A stretch of 46,976 nucleotides of DNA from an uncultured Christensenellaceae bacterium (GTDB lineage: Bacteria > Bacillota > Clostridia > Christensenellales > UBA3700), in the NCBI GenBank assembly GCA_944380295.1, contig CALWHE010000014.1, forward strand, positions 1-46,976, in the 5' to 3' direction. Below the pieces are notes generated by a model that worked only from the letters and a program-made list of their open reading frames with translations, searched no databases and was not told where the DNA came from. The translations under genes were made by a program, and so were the position numbers. Positions 32,362 to 45,554 of this stretch are shown one piece after another (position 1 is the stretch's first letter; every line of letters begins with the position of its first letter).

Positions 32362-34287
32362 ATGAAAAACAGTTACGAAAACGGCGGCATCGTAGCACAG
32401 GGAAAGCTGTGGGAAGAAGCGCTTTACGATGCGGGCAATAACGCCATCACCGCCCAGTTCGACGGCAGGGGCTCCATCTCCCGCTATGCGGTGATGAACA
32501 AATACGAGGTGTTCACCAAGTTTTACACGCTGCTCACGCTGGACGGCGTGCCGCTCGATTACATCCGCGAGAAAAAGGCGGAGATGGCGGGCAAACGCCA
32601 GATAACCACGGTGAGCGCGGACAAGGCGGAGATAGTCATCACCCAGTTTTTGGACAACGCGCACAACTGCATTTACACGCAGTTTGCCGTGACGGCAAAG
32701 CAGGATCTGCAATTTGAAGCGGTGATGAACTTTGGCATAAATTACCAGTCTTATGTGGATCAGCTGCCCGGCGCCAGACTGACGGCGGGCAACCTGATGC
32801 GCATCATCGGCGGCTTTTTGGGCGGCAAAAAGCAGACGCAGGAAAAAGACGGGGAAACGCTGGTGCTGCGCGGAAAGGTCATGGGCGACTTTTACATAGA
32901 CGCCGCCATGGACAGAGGCGGCAAGATGGGCGAGTGCGACCGCGGCTTTTTCAACCAGTTCGCCGTGGGCGGCAAGGTGAGCGCGGGCGAGCGGGGCGTG
33001 TTCCGTTACGTCATCAGCGCGGGCACGCGCGGCGACTATACTTTCTGCGACGTGAAGGAGCGGCTCGCCGGCTTTGACGGCGCGCTCAAAGAGGCGCAGG
33101 AGTATATCGATTCGCTCACTCCGCCCGCGCACGTCACCGACCCCATGGAACAGGCGTATTACAAAAGCCTGCTCAACTGCTCGCTCTCCAATTATAAGGA
33201 GCTGGGCAACTTCAAGGGCTTTTTGGCGGGCATAGTCTATCAGTTCCCCGCGCGCACTTATTACCGCGACGGATACTGGACGGTGCTCTCCGTGCTGCCG
33301 GTCAAGCCGGAGCTGGTGCGCAACGAGATAATCACGCTGGCGCACGGCATCAACAAAAAGGGCGAATGCGGCACGGCGGTGCGTTACAACTTCAAGTGCC
33401 ACTGGGGCAACCATTACGATTCGCCTTCCTTCTTTGCGATCATGGCATATGATTACGCGGTGCACACGGGGGACATGAGCATCTTTGCGGAAAAGGTGAA
33501 CGGCGCCACCGTTTACGAGCTGATCTGCGCGGTGTTGGAACGCTTCAAAAAGGAAGTGGACGGCACGGGGCTTTTGGTCAAGGGCGGCAAATACAACCGC
33601 CGCGACTGGTGCGACAACGTCTTCCGCGGCGGATACGTCACTTATGACGAGGCGCTTTACTGCCGCGCTTTGCAGGCGGCGGCGGAGATCAGCGGCGCGC
33701 TGGGCTACAAGGAGAAGGAGCAGGCGTTCGACGCCGACCGCGAGAGGGTGAAAAAAGCCATAAACGCGCTCTTGTGGGATGAAGAAAAGGGCTGGTATGT
33801 GAATTACCGCGACGGCGCCTTTGTGGAGGACAACCTCTCCATAGACACGGTGATCGTGGCGCTCTTCGGCATAGCGGACGAAGAGAGGGCAAAGCGCATG
33901 CTTGCCAATATGGAAAAGTATTTGGAGAGCAAAAACAATAAAGAGCAGGGAATGGGCGACTGGGGCACCATGTCCGTCTATCCTTATTACAAGAGGGCGT
34001 GGGACATAGTGCAAAAGTCATCTCTGCCCGCATATTACCACAACGGCGGCGACTGGCCTTACTGGTCCAACATCTATGCGTATGCAAAGCTCGCCTACGG
34101 CATGGACTACAAGTATCCGCTGCTGAGGTGGTTTGAATACAACGTGGAAAAGGGCAATTACACCCCCGTGGAGTTTTACAGTCCCATCCACCCGGACGGC
34201 TCGCTCTTGCAGGCTTGGTCGAGCACGGGCGCGTTCGTAATGAGTTATCCCCAAGGCGACTTCTTCAAGAAGGGGCTGAAACGATAA
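32362..34287 (+). CDS. Putative cytosolic six-hairpin glycosidase
   Basis: A protein of 641 residues without signal peptide or transmembrane segments. The first 265 or so residues look like a beta-rich domain. The rest has the (alpha/alpha)6-barrel pattern of six-hairpin glycosidases: YYRDGYWTVLSVLPVKPELV, NFKCHWGNHYDSPSFFAIMAYD, YNRRDWCDNVFRGGYVTYDE and HNGGDWPYWSNIYAYAKLAYG. Several acidic residues in these blocks are candidate catalytic groups, but I cannot assign a GH family or linkage. The domain order resembles GH78/GH63/GH65-like enzymes. With the symporter gene next door it probably hydrolyses an imported oligosaccharide or glycoside. The start has AAAGGGGAG upstream. Confidence 0.72.
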   Translation: MKNSYENGGIVAQGKLWEEALYDAGNNAITAQFDGRGSISRYAVMNKYEVFTKFYTLLTLDGVPLDYIREKKAEMAGKRQITTVSADKAEIVITQFLDNAHNCIYTQFAVTAKQDLQFEAVMNFGINYQSYVDQLPGARLTAGNLMRIIGGFLGGKKQTQEKDGETLVLRGKVMGDFYIDAAMDRGGKMGECDRGFFNQFAVGGKVSAGERGVFRYVISAGTRGDYTFCDVKERLAGFDGALKEAQEYIDSLTPPAHVTDPMEQAYYKSLLNCSLSNYKELGNFKGFLAGIVYQFPARTYYRDGYWTVLSVLPVKPELVRNEIITLAHGINKKGECGTAVRYNFKCHWGNHYDSPSFFAIMAYDYAVHTGDMSIFAEKVNGATVYELICAVLERFKKEVDGTGLLVKGGKYNRRDWCDNVFRGGYVTYDEALYCRALQAAAEISGALGYKEKEQAFDADRERVKKAINALLWDEEKGWYVNYRDGAFVEDNLSIDTVIVALFGIADEERAKRMLANMEKYLESKNNKEQGMGDWGTMSVYPYYKRAWDIVQKSSLPAYYHNGGDWPYWSNIYAYAKLAYGMDYKYPLLRWFEYNVEKGNYTPVEFYSPIHPDGSLLQAWSSTGAFVMSYPQGDFFKKGLKR

Positions 34288-34308
34288 AATCAAGTCAGGA
34301 GGAAATTT

Positions 34309-35946
34309 ATGGAAAACGCTGTTGAACAGCCGCAGGAGATCCTGCCCCAGCAGGACGAAGAGAGCGTTATCGACGAGAGCAAACTCAACAAAAAGTATCT
34401 CAAGATCCGCGATTACGTCTTCTTCTCCATGGCGCAGTTCGCAAGCTCGGCGATCACCGGTCTTGTGCAAGGTTACCTGCTGTTCTTTTATACCGTGTGC
34501 GTGGGCATAGATCCCACCGCCGTGGGCACGATGTTCTTGGTTTCCAAGATCTTCGACGCGGTCATAGACCCCAGCATCGGTATCATCATCGATAAGACAA
34601 GAAGCAAGTGGGGCAAGATGCGGCCTTATATGATATTCGCGTCCATCCCCTGGGGCGTGATCACCATCGCGGTGTTCCTGCCGGTCACGGGACTTCCCGC
34701 TTCGGGCAAGATAGCGTATATGTGGATAACTTATATCCTTTACTGCACGGTGTCTTCCCTGGTGGGCGTGCCCATGGGCGGTATCCCGGCGGTCGCCTCG
34801 CCCAACACGCAGGAGCGCACGAAATTGATATCCATCAGCCGTATCCTCGGCTCGATCGGCGAACAATCCGCGCTCGTGCTCATCTCGTTCGGACTTTTGT
34901 TCAGCAACAACTATACGGTGGTCTATCTGCTGGTGGCGATCGTCATCGGCGTGCTGGGCACGCTGTTCATGGTGCTGGGTTCGTTGAGCATAAAGGAAAG
35001 GCTGGCGCCCACGGTGGAAAAACTATCGTGGCTGGAAGGCTTCAAATACCTGTTCAAAAACAGACAGTTCCTGCTGCTGATCCTATCCAACCTGCTCACC
35101 TTCTTCCGTAACCTGGTGTCTGCGTCCATCATCTATGTGGTCACTTACATATTCCTGGCGCCTTCTTTGCAGATAGCCTTCTCGCTCCCCGGCGCGGTGG
35201 CTTCCATGATAGGTATGCTGATAGCGCCAAAACTCAAACAGAAGATGGACGCAAAACAGCTGTTCATCTTTGCCACCATCTGGCACTCGGTGGCGCTGGC
35301 GCTGGTGTATATCATCTATATCGCGGGCGGAGATCAGCTGATAACCGTGGCGGCGGTGATGTTTGTGGCAATGCTGCCGGTGGGTATCCTGAACGTGGTG
35401 CCGCACCTGATGGCAACGGATACGCTGGATTACTGGGAAGAGAAAACGGGCAACAGAAACGAGGGCATCACCTTTGCCATCATGTCCTTGCGCAGCAATA
35501 TGTCCAGCGCGTTCAAGGATTACTTCCTCTCGTATCTTTTGGTGTTCTTCCTCTTTGCCCAACCGGAAGGATTCCTCAACGATCATCACCCGCAGCAGTC
35601 GGAATTCACCCAATCGGGTCTGTTCCTCATGTATACGCTCATTCCCGCGGTGCTCAACCTCATCTCCATCGTGCCCATGCTGTTTTATAAGCTGTCGGGC
35701 AAAAAGATGGCGGAGATACAGTCCCGCCTTGCCGAGCGCAGACTTGCGGAAGGCGAGATACTCGACGACGACGGCAACGTGGTGACCGCGGAAGGCGCGG
35801 CGGTGCAGGAAGGAGAGTTTGCACAGCAAACGGCTGAGGAAAGCCCGCTCACGCAAAGCGTGGCGGATCCCATGGCGGCGGAAACCGCTGTTTTGCCCTC
35901 GGAAGGGAGCGCCATCGTGCAAGGAGGTGACGGCGATGAAGCGTAA
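34309..35946 (+). CDS. GPH-family (glycoside-pentoside-hexuronide) cation symporter
   Basis: MFS-type sugar:cation symporter of 545 residues with twelve predicted membrane helices (about residues 40-480). The family signature is clear: SKIFDAVIDPSIGIIIDKTRSKWGKMRPYM split over residues 84-113, with the conserved Asp residues and the KWGKMRP loop. The N-terminus (40 residues) and C-terminus (about 70 residues, Glu/Ala-rich) are long and hydrophilic. It would import the glycoside or uronide substrate for the enzymes encoded upstream. AGGAGG precedes ATG 34309, and the 3' end overlaps the next gene by 11 nt. Confidence 0.9.
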   Translation: MENAVEQPQEILPQQDEESVIDESKLNKKYLKIRDYVFFSMAQFASSAITGLVQGYLLFFYTVCVGIDPTAVGTMFLVSKIFDAVIDPSIGIIIDKTRSKWGKMRPYMIFASIPWGVITIAVFLPVTGLPASGKIAYMWITYILYCTVSSLVGVPMGGIPAVASPNTQERTKLISISRILGSIGEQSALVLISFGLLFSNNYTVVYLLVAIVIGVLGTLFMVLGSLSIKERLAPTVEKLSWLEGFKYLFKNRQFLLLILSNLLTFFRNLVSASIIYVVTYIFLAPSLQIAFSLPGAVASMIGMLIAPKLKQKMDAKQLFIFATIWHSVALALVYIIYIAGGDQLITVAAVMFVAMLPVGILNVVPHLMATDTLDYWEEKTGNRNEGITFAIMSLRSNMSSAFKDYFLSYLLVFFLFAQPEGFLNDHHPQQSEFTQSGLFLMYTLIPAVLNLISIVPMLFYKLSGKKMAEIQSRLAERRLAEGEILDDDGNVVTAEGAAVQEGEFAQQTAEESPLTQSVADPMAAETAVLPSEGSAIVQGGDGDEA

Positions 35947-36979
35947 GGTTTTGTTTGCAATTCTGGCGGCGGTGCTGATAGTGGGCGTGGTGGCGCTTGC
36001 CGCCTGCGCGCCTTCGCAGGAGGAGGCGGACGCGTTTTATGCCGAACTGCGGGAGCAGGCGGAAGAAGCGGGCGCGGACCTGAAAGCGGTGATGGAAGAA
36101 ACGGCAAAGCACGATTACAACACATCTTTCGACATTGTGCGCAATTACTATAACGGCGTATCGCGCGGCGTGGTCAACGAGCTGGACGAGGAAGGCGATC
36201 CGATCCCCGGCAAGGAAGGCGAGCAGGGCTGGAAAGACGGCGACGACGGCTATACCTGGATGTATGAAGTGGCACATCTGGACGTGGAGAAGAGGGGCGG
36301 AACGATAACCACCACCGCCACCATATATCTGCCCGTCAACGAGGACACTTACAACAATAAGGACATTCCCGCCGTGGCTTACGCTTCCGCCAAGGGCAGC
36401 GTGGATACGGCGAGCGGCGAACTGACGGTGGAATGGGTCAAATTCGGCGCGGCGGACGGCAGCGGCGCGGCGGCGTCTTTGGACGCGCTCGTGCACAAGG
36501 TGGGCGATCACGACATGGAAAGCATGCTCACGCTCTGGTTCGACATGCTCACCACTTATGCCGACATCTCCGATCAGTATGCGGCGGTGACCACGGCGGC
36601 GTCCGGATTCAAGATCTATCAGGACATCGCGCAGGTATCGTTCAGGCATGTTTACGACCTGCAAGGCAACGAGTATGAAAGCTGGCACGATCCGGCGGGC
36701 GAGATCGCCACGGACTTCGAGGGCGATAACGCCAAGCTGATGTCGCACGGATTCGATGCGGACATCGCATACAACTGGGAAGTCATCTCGGGCATGAAGC
36801 AGACGCGCGTTAGCGTGACCTCCACCACCAAGCACAGAATGAAGTCGTTCGAGTTCTTTGTGGAGGACATCATCGCGTATTATGACGAAACGAGCGTGAT
36901 GAACAAACAGCTCATCCTCTATGCAGACGTTTACGGCTACACGGACTTTGTGGCGGACATAGAGCTGGTGGAAGAGTGA
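35936..36979 (+). CDS. Predicted lipoprotein, function unknown, last gene of the uronate locus
   Basis: A protein of 347 residues. The signal segment KRKVLFAILAAVLIVGVVAL leads to lipobox ALAAC (Cys about residue 24), then an acidic mature part beginning APSQEEADAFYAELREQAEE. No domain is recognised. ATG 35936 was chosen because AAGGAGG lies seven bases upstream within the symporter gene and the lipoprotein signal starts there; the frame itself stays open further left. It overlaps the symporter gene by 11 nt and is translationally coupled to it, so it may assist the transporter or hold substrate outside the cell. A terminator follows. Confidence 0.78.
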   Translation: MKRKVLFAILAAVLIVGVVALAACAPSQEEADAFYAELREQAEEAGADLKAVMEETAKHDYNTSFDIVRNYYNGVSRGVVNELDEEGDPIPGKEGEQGWKDGDDGYTWMYEVAHLDVEKRGGTITTTATIYLPVNEDTYNNKDIPAVAYASAKGSVDTASGELTVEWVKFGAADGSGAAASLDALVHKVGDHDMESMLTLWFDMLTTYADISDQYAAVTTAASGFKIYQDIAQVSFRHVYDLQGNEYESWHDPAGEIATDFEGDNAKLMSHGFDADIAYNWEVISGMKQTRVSVTSTTKHRMKSFEFFVEDIIAYYDETSVMNKQLILYADVYGYTDFVADIELVEE

Positions 36980-36997
36980 CATCGTAAAAAACCAAAG

Positions 36998-37024
36998 ACC
37001 CGCTCCGCAAGGGGCGGGTTTTTT
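36998..37024 (+). terminator. Terminator closing the uronate locus
   Basis: CCCGCTCC-GCAA-GGGGCGGG followed by TTTTTT, with an A-run before it, about 20 nt after the last stop codon. Confidence 0.85.
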
Positions 37025-37204
37025 GCCGCCTGTTTTAAGCGGGCGCGGGGAATTGCAAAAATCAAGTTGAAAGCAGTGAGAAACGGCAAAGCGTAAAAGC
37101 GCCGTCAACGATATCGCGGAAAAACACCGTCACGCAAAAACATATAAAAATATTACCCCCGCTGCTGCGAAGGGATAATGCATGGAAAAGAAATCATTGC
37201 CTGC

Positions 37205-37310
37205 GGAGCCATCAGGCTGTGGAGCGCGCCGCGCTCCCGTTGCGGAGGAGCCATTAGGGGTGCAGCGTCACGCTGCCTGCGGAGCCATTAGGGGTGCAGC
37301 GTCACGCTGC
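37205..37310. repeat. Three-unit hairpin array with GGAGCCATTAGG linker
   Basis: A constant segment GGAGCCATYAGG is followed by a variable hairpin, three times. Unit 1 (37205-37238) has the hairpin GGAGCGCG/CGCGCTCC. Units 2 (37247-37276) and 3 (37281-37310) are identical 30-mers with GCAGCG-TCA-CGCTGC, at a 34-bp period. The array ends just downstream of the TM2 gene stop. The rest of 37025-37204 shows no gene. Confidence 0.7.
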
Positions 37311-37327
37311 CGCTCCCGCTGCCGGTG

Positions 37328-37732
37328 CTAGTCGGAGTCGTCTTCTTTGACGGGGTTTATGATAAAGGTGCGGAGAATGCGGTAATTGGCGCGGCGAGCG
37401 GCTCTGCGGATGAAGAACAGGTCCGCCAGCCACCAGAATCCCAAAGCGGAGATGGTGAACAGCTTGGCAAGTCCCAAAGGCACGTCGCGGCAGTAAAATC
37501 TGTCCACCGCCAGCGGTCCCAGGAAAAAGGCGAGCACGGTGGCAACGGTGGGTGACACCAGTTTGAGCGACATCAGCTTGTCCACGCGTTCTTCCGGCAG
37601 GGCAAGCAGCGAGTTATAGAGCAGCATGACGTCGGGCACGTTGAAACAATACTCGCGCGAGGCGAGGAAGAAATCCACCTTGGACTTTTTATCGTGCACT
37701 TTCAGCGGGAACTCGAGCTTTTTCATAACCAC
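37328..37732 (-). CDS. TM2-domain membrane protein
   Basis: Small membrane protein of 134 residues. A hydrophilic N-terminal half is followed by a TM2 domain: two helices around FFLGPLAVDRFYCRDVPLGLAKL and GFWWLADLFFI, with the conserved Gly, Asp-Arg-Phe-Tyr and Trp-Leu-Asp residues. The C-terminus is basic, then acidic. TM2 proteins have no agreed function in bacteria. The start is taken as GTG 37732, because it lies exactly 7 nt after a TATAAT box, where a leaderless transcript would begin. ATG 37726 (two codons later) is the alternative, but neither has a Shine-Dalgarno sequence. Confidence 0.8.
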   Translation of the reverse strand: MVMKKLEFPLKVHDKKSKVDFFLASREYCFNVPDVMLLYNSLLALPEERVDKLMSLKLVSPTVATVLAFFLGPLAVDRFYCRDVPLGLAKLFTISALGFWWLADLFFIRRAARRANYRILRTFIINPVKEDDSD

Positions 37733-37739
37733 CGCTGAT

Positions 37740-37769
37740 ATTATATCGCCACGGGCGCGGTGCTGTCAA
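37740..37769 (-). promoter_or_regulatory. TM2 gene promoter, probably leaderless
   Basis: On the minus strand, consensus TTGACA (37769-37764), an 18-nt spacer and consensus TATAAT (37745-37740) are followed by 7 nt and then GTG 37732. Confidence 0.7.
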
Positions 37770-37884
37770 GCGCTGCACAAAAAAACGCGGGCAGGGGCGG
37801 AAAAATGGTGGCAAAGCCGGGTAAAAAAGCGCGGAAAAGCGGTTGGAAGTGATAAATAAAGCGCGCGGAAAATATGATATTGGT

Positions 37885-38487
37885 ATGAACGCGGTATTCT
37901 TTTTCATGCTGGTGAGCGCGCTCATTGTCCTGACGATAACCGCGCCGGAAACGGCGTTTTCCGTCATGCTGGCGGGCGCGGACAAGGCGGTGGAACTGGC
38001 GCTTTCCCTCTTTGCCGTTTACGCCGTCTGGCTCGCCGTGTTGGAGATCATGGACAAAACGGGCGTGAACCGCGCCGTGAACAGGCTGTTCGCGCCGCTG
38101 TGGAAGCGGGTGTTCAAAGGCGAAAACGAAAAAGCCTTGGAATACATCTCCCTCAACTTTTCCGCCAACCTGCTGGGCATGGGCGCCGCCGCCACGCCCA
38201 TGGGCATAAAAGCCATGGAACAGATGAGCCGAGGCGGAGAAAAAGCCACGGACAACATGCTGCTTTTTTTGGTGATCAACGCCACGTCCGTGCAGCTGAT
38301 ACCCGCCACGGTGATAGGCATGCGCGCGGCGGCGGGATCGCAGTCGGCGTCGGACATCATCGTGCCCTCGCTGGTCGCCACGCTCATCTCCACCGCCGTG
38401 GGCGTGGCGCTCGCCAAACTGTGCGCCGCGGCAAGCAAAAAACTGGCGGGCAGGGCTTTGCCTCTCGCGGGCAGACTTTCACGTTGA
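37885..38487 (+). CDS. spmA: Spore maturation protein A
   Basis: Membrane protein of 200 residues, one of a pair needed for proper spore core dehydration in Bacillus and Clostridium. The start MNAVFFFMLVSALIV is followed by a nucleoside-recognition/gate domain with FSANLLGMGAAATPMGIKAMEQM and FLVINATSVQLIPATVIGMRAAAGS, typical of SpmA. ATG 37885 matches the family N-terminus; an upstream TTG (37843) would add a hydrophilic 14-residue leader. The Shine-Dalgarno sequence is weak. The stop codon overlaps the TTG start of spmB. Confidence 0.92.
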   Translation: MNAVFFFMLVSALIVLTITAPETAFSVMLAGADKAVELALSLFAVYAVWLAVLEIMDKTGVNRAVNRLFAPLWKRVFKGENEKALEYISLNFSANLLGMGAAATPMGIKAMEQMSRGGEKATDNMLLFLVINATSVQLIPATVIGMRAAAGSQSASDIIVPSLVATLISTAVGVALAKLCAAASKKLAGRALPLAGRLSR

Positions 38488-38984
38488 GCGCTTATATCCT
38501 GCCGCTCTTTATCGTGGGCGTGCTTATCGCCGGCTTTGCCGTGCGCGTGCCCGTTTACGGCAGTTTTGTGTCCGGCGTCAAACAGGCGCTGCAACTGCTT
38601 TTGTCCGTTATGCCTTACTTTTGCGCCGTGCTCATCGCGGTGGAGCTTTTCACGGCGAGCGGCTTGGCGGAAAAAACGCAGGTAGCGCTTGCGCCCCTTC
38701 TGAACGCGCTGGGCATACCTCCCGAACTGGCGCAGCTGGTGGTGATCAGACCGCTCAGCGGCAGCGGTTCCACAGCCGTTTTGCGTGAGCTTATCCAAAC
38801 TTACGGCGCAGACAGCCGCATCGCACGCTGCGGCTGCGTGATGGTGGGCGCAAGCGAGACTACCTTTTATGTGGCGGCGGTATATTTCTCCACCGTCAAG
38901 GAGCGCAAACTGCGTTATGCCATTCCCGTGTGCCTGATCGCCTCTTTGGCGGGCGCCGTTGCCGCCTGCGCTCTGGTGAGGTGA
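38484..38984 (+). CDS. spmB: Spore maturation protein B
   Basis: Partner of SpmA in the spore membrane, 166 residues. It begins LSAYILPLFIVGVLIAGF and contains VYGSFVSGVKQAL, VIRPLSGSGSTAVLRELIQTYG and CVMVGASETTFYVAAVYFS, all diagnostic for SpmB. The family N-terminus coincides with TTG 38484-38486, which overlaps the spmA stop (TTGA). This rare start with translational coupling is preferred over earlier in-frame starts inside spmA. Confidence 0.9.
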   Translation: MSAYILPLFIVGVLIAGFAVRVPVYGSFVSGVKQALQLLLSVMPYFCAVLIAVELFTASGLAEKTQVALAPLLNALGIPPELAQLVVIRPLSGSGSTAVLRELIQTYGADSRIARCGCVMVGASETTFYVAAVYFSTVKERKLRYAIPVCLIASLAGAVAACALVR

Positions 38985-39065
38985 AAGAGCGCGTCAGAGC
39001 AAAAAAGCCGCGGCAAAAGGTCTGCGCTCCGCGGCGGAGAGAAAGAGAGAAAGGGAAGTGGACAT

Positions 39066-39095
39066 GAAAAAGCCCGCCCGGAGTGCCGGGCGGGC
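39066..39095 (-). terminator. Terminator of the PFOR gene
   Basis: GCCCGCCCGG-AGTG-CCGGGCGGGC (39072-39095), which on the minus strand is followed by TTTTT. A second inverted repeat GCCGCGG/CCGCGGC (39007-39035), also T-tailed on the minus strand, lies beyond it. Confidence 0.8.
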
Positions 39096-39115
39096 GGTGT
39101 GTTTAAGCGGAGATG

Positions 39116-43707
<4,592 letters not shown>

Positions 43708-43732
<25 letters not shown>

Positions 43733-44706
43733 GCTTTGCTTACGGCAAAGGCACGCCTTTTGAGAAAAAGGCGCTGGACAACATTTCGCTCACGATAAAT
43801 GACGGGGAGTTCGTGGGCATCATGGGGCACACCGGCAGCGGCAAATCCACCTTTATCCAGCACCTCAACGGACTTGTCAAAGTGCAGGAGGGAGAGGTGG
43901 AAGTAAACGGCATAAAGCTGACTTCCGCCAAGCGCCCCAAACCCGATTACAAAAAGTTGAGAGCCACCGTAGGAATGGTTTTTCAATATCCGGAGTATCA
44001 GCTCTTTGACGACACGGTGATAAAAGACGTGTCGTTCGGACCCAAAAACATGGGCTATAAAAGAGAAGAGGCGGAGGAGATGGCGCGCCGGGCGCTGCGC
44101 CTGGTGGGGCTGGATCCGGACGAGGTGGGCGAGAAGGCGCCGTTTGAGCTTTCCGGCGGACAAAAGCGCCGCGCCGCCATCGCCGGCGTGATCGTGATGA
44201 AGCCGCAGATATTGGTGCTGGACGAGCCCACCGCCGGTTTGGACCCTTACGGCAAGGAGCAGATACTCAACCTCATTTTGCGCTTGAAAAAGGAGTGTTC
44301 CCCCACCGTGATAGTCATCTCACACGACATGGACGAGATCACGCGTTACGCAAGCCGCCTGATCGTGTTCGGAGAGGGAAAGGTGGCGTTCGATATGCCC
44401 ATGGAGCAGCTGTTCGAGCACGGCAGGGAGCTGGAAGAGCTGGGCTTGGAAACTCCCACCGCGGTGCGCCTTGCCGCGGCGCTCAAAGCGCGCGGCATAG
44501 ATCTGGGCGGCGGCATCGTGAACATGGACACCTTTACGGCGGCGGTCTTGAAAAAATTTGCGGAAAAGGGCGCGCCCGTCAAGGAATTTTCCGGCATAGA
44601 CTGGTTCGGAGAACGGGCGGAAGGCGGCGGACAAGGCGCGGCGGCGCCGGCGCAAGAAGCCGCGGACGATAACGGCGCGGCGGACATTTTCGGGGAGGGC
44701 TTATGA
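43708..44706 (+). CDS. ecfA2: ECF transporter ATP-binding protein A2
   Basis: Second ATPase of the ECF module, 332 residues. Walker A is GHTGSGKST, the Q-loop lies in VFQYPEYQLFDDTVIKDVSFG, the signature is LSGGQKRR, Walker B is ILVLDEPTAGLD and the switch His is VIVISHDMDE. A C-terminal extension of about 45 residues rich in Gly, Ala and Asp/Glu goes beyond the usual length of about 285. ATG 43708 follows GGAGG within the end of ecfA1. The 3' end overlaps ecfT by 4 nt (ATGA). Confidence 0.93.
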
Positions 44707-45554
44707 GAGACGTTGCCTTTGGTCAATATTATCCCGTGTCTTCTCCCGTGCACCGGCTGGACCCCAGGTTGAAGATAATCTTCACCGTGCTCTATATCGT
44801 GACGATGTTTTTTGTGGCGTCTTATTTTGGATACGCCCTAGTATTGATATTTTTACTGTCCGTGTGCGGCGTGGCGCACGTTCCGCCCAAGGCGATGTTC
44901 AAAAGCATAAAAGGTGTCATCATACTTTTGATGATAACGGCGGTGCTCAACCTCTTCTTTTATGCGGGGGAAACGAGCGTGGAGTGGACGTGGTGGATCT
45001 TCACCGTGTCGCCCGAGGCGATAGACTTTGCCTTGAAGATGATGTTCAGGCTCATCCTGCTCATCATGGGCACCACCATTTTGACCTTTACCACGGGCAC
45101 CAGCGAACTTACCGACGCCATCGAGAGCCTGTTCAAGCCGCTTAATTTGATCAAGATACCCGTGCGCGACATCGCTCTGATCATGTCCATCGCGCTGCGC
45201 TTCATACCGGGACTGATAGAAGAAACGGACAAGATAATGATGGCGCAAAAGGCGCGCGGCGCGGATATGGAGAGCGGAAACGTCTTCAAACGCATAAAAG
45301 CCATGCTGCCCGTGATCATTCCCGTGTTCGTCAGCGCCTTCCGCAAGGCGGACGAGTTGGCAGACGCTTTGGACGCGCGCTGTTATCAGGCAAGCCCCAA
45401 GCGCACCAAGATGAAAAAAATGAGCTTTGCCTGGCGCGATCTGGTTGCGTTTTTGATTTTTGCGGCGTTTGTCACAATCATCTTTTTGGACAAGTATCTC
45501 TGGGGCGGGCTGGATAAATATATCGTGGAGGCGTTCAACGCGTTGATAGGATGA
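44703..45554 (+). CDS. ecfT: ECF transporter transmembrane protein T
   Basis: Scaffold membrane subunit of the ECF module, 283 residues, with hydrophobic segments near residues 25-60, 65-85, 105-130 and at the C-terminus. The N-terminal YYPVSSPVHRLDPRLKII is typical of EcfT. The two coupling-helix motifs that contact the ATPases are KARGADMESG and DARCYQ (second motif ARC in place of the commoner ARG). Its stop overlaps truA (ATGA). Confidence 0.92.
   Translation: MRDVAFGQYYPVSSPVHRLDPRLKIIFTVLYIVTMFFVASYFGYALVLIFLLSVCGVAHVPPKAMFKSIKGVIILLMITAVLNLFFYAGETSVEWTWWIFTVSPEAIDFALKMMFRLILLIMGTTILTFTTGTSELTDAIESLFKPLNLIKIPVRDIALIMSIALRFIPGLIEETDKIMMAQKARGADMESGNVFKRIKAMLPVIIPVFVSAFRKADELADALDARCYQASPKRTKMKKMSFAWRDLVAFLIFAAFVTIIFLDKYLWGGLDKYIVEAFNALIG

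Noticed and set aside
37885..38984. Single fused spmA-spmB gene
   Set aside because: The two frames differ and spmA has its own stop overlapping the spmB TTG start, so they are two coupled genes.
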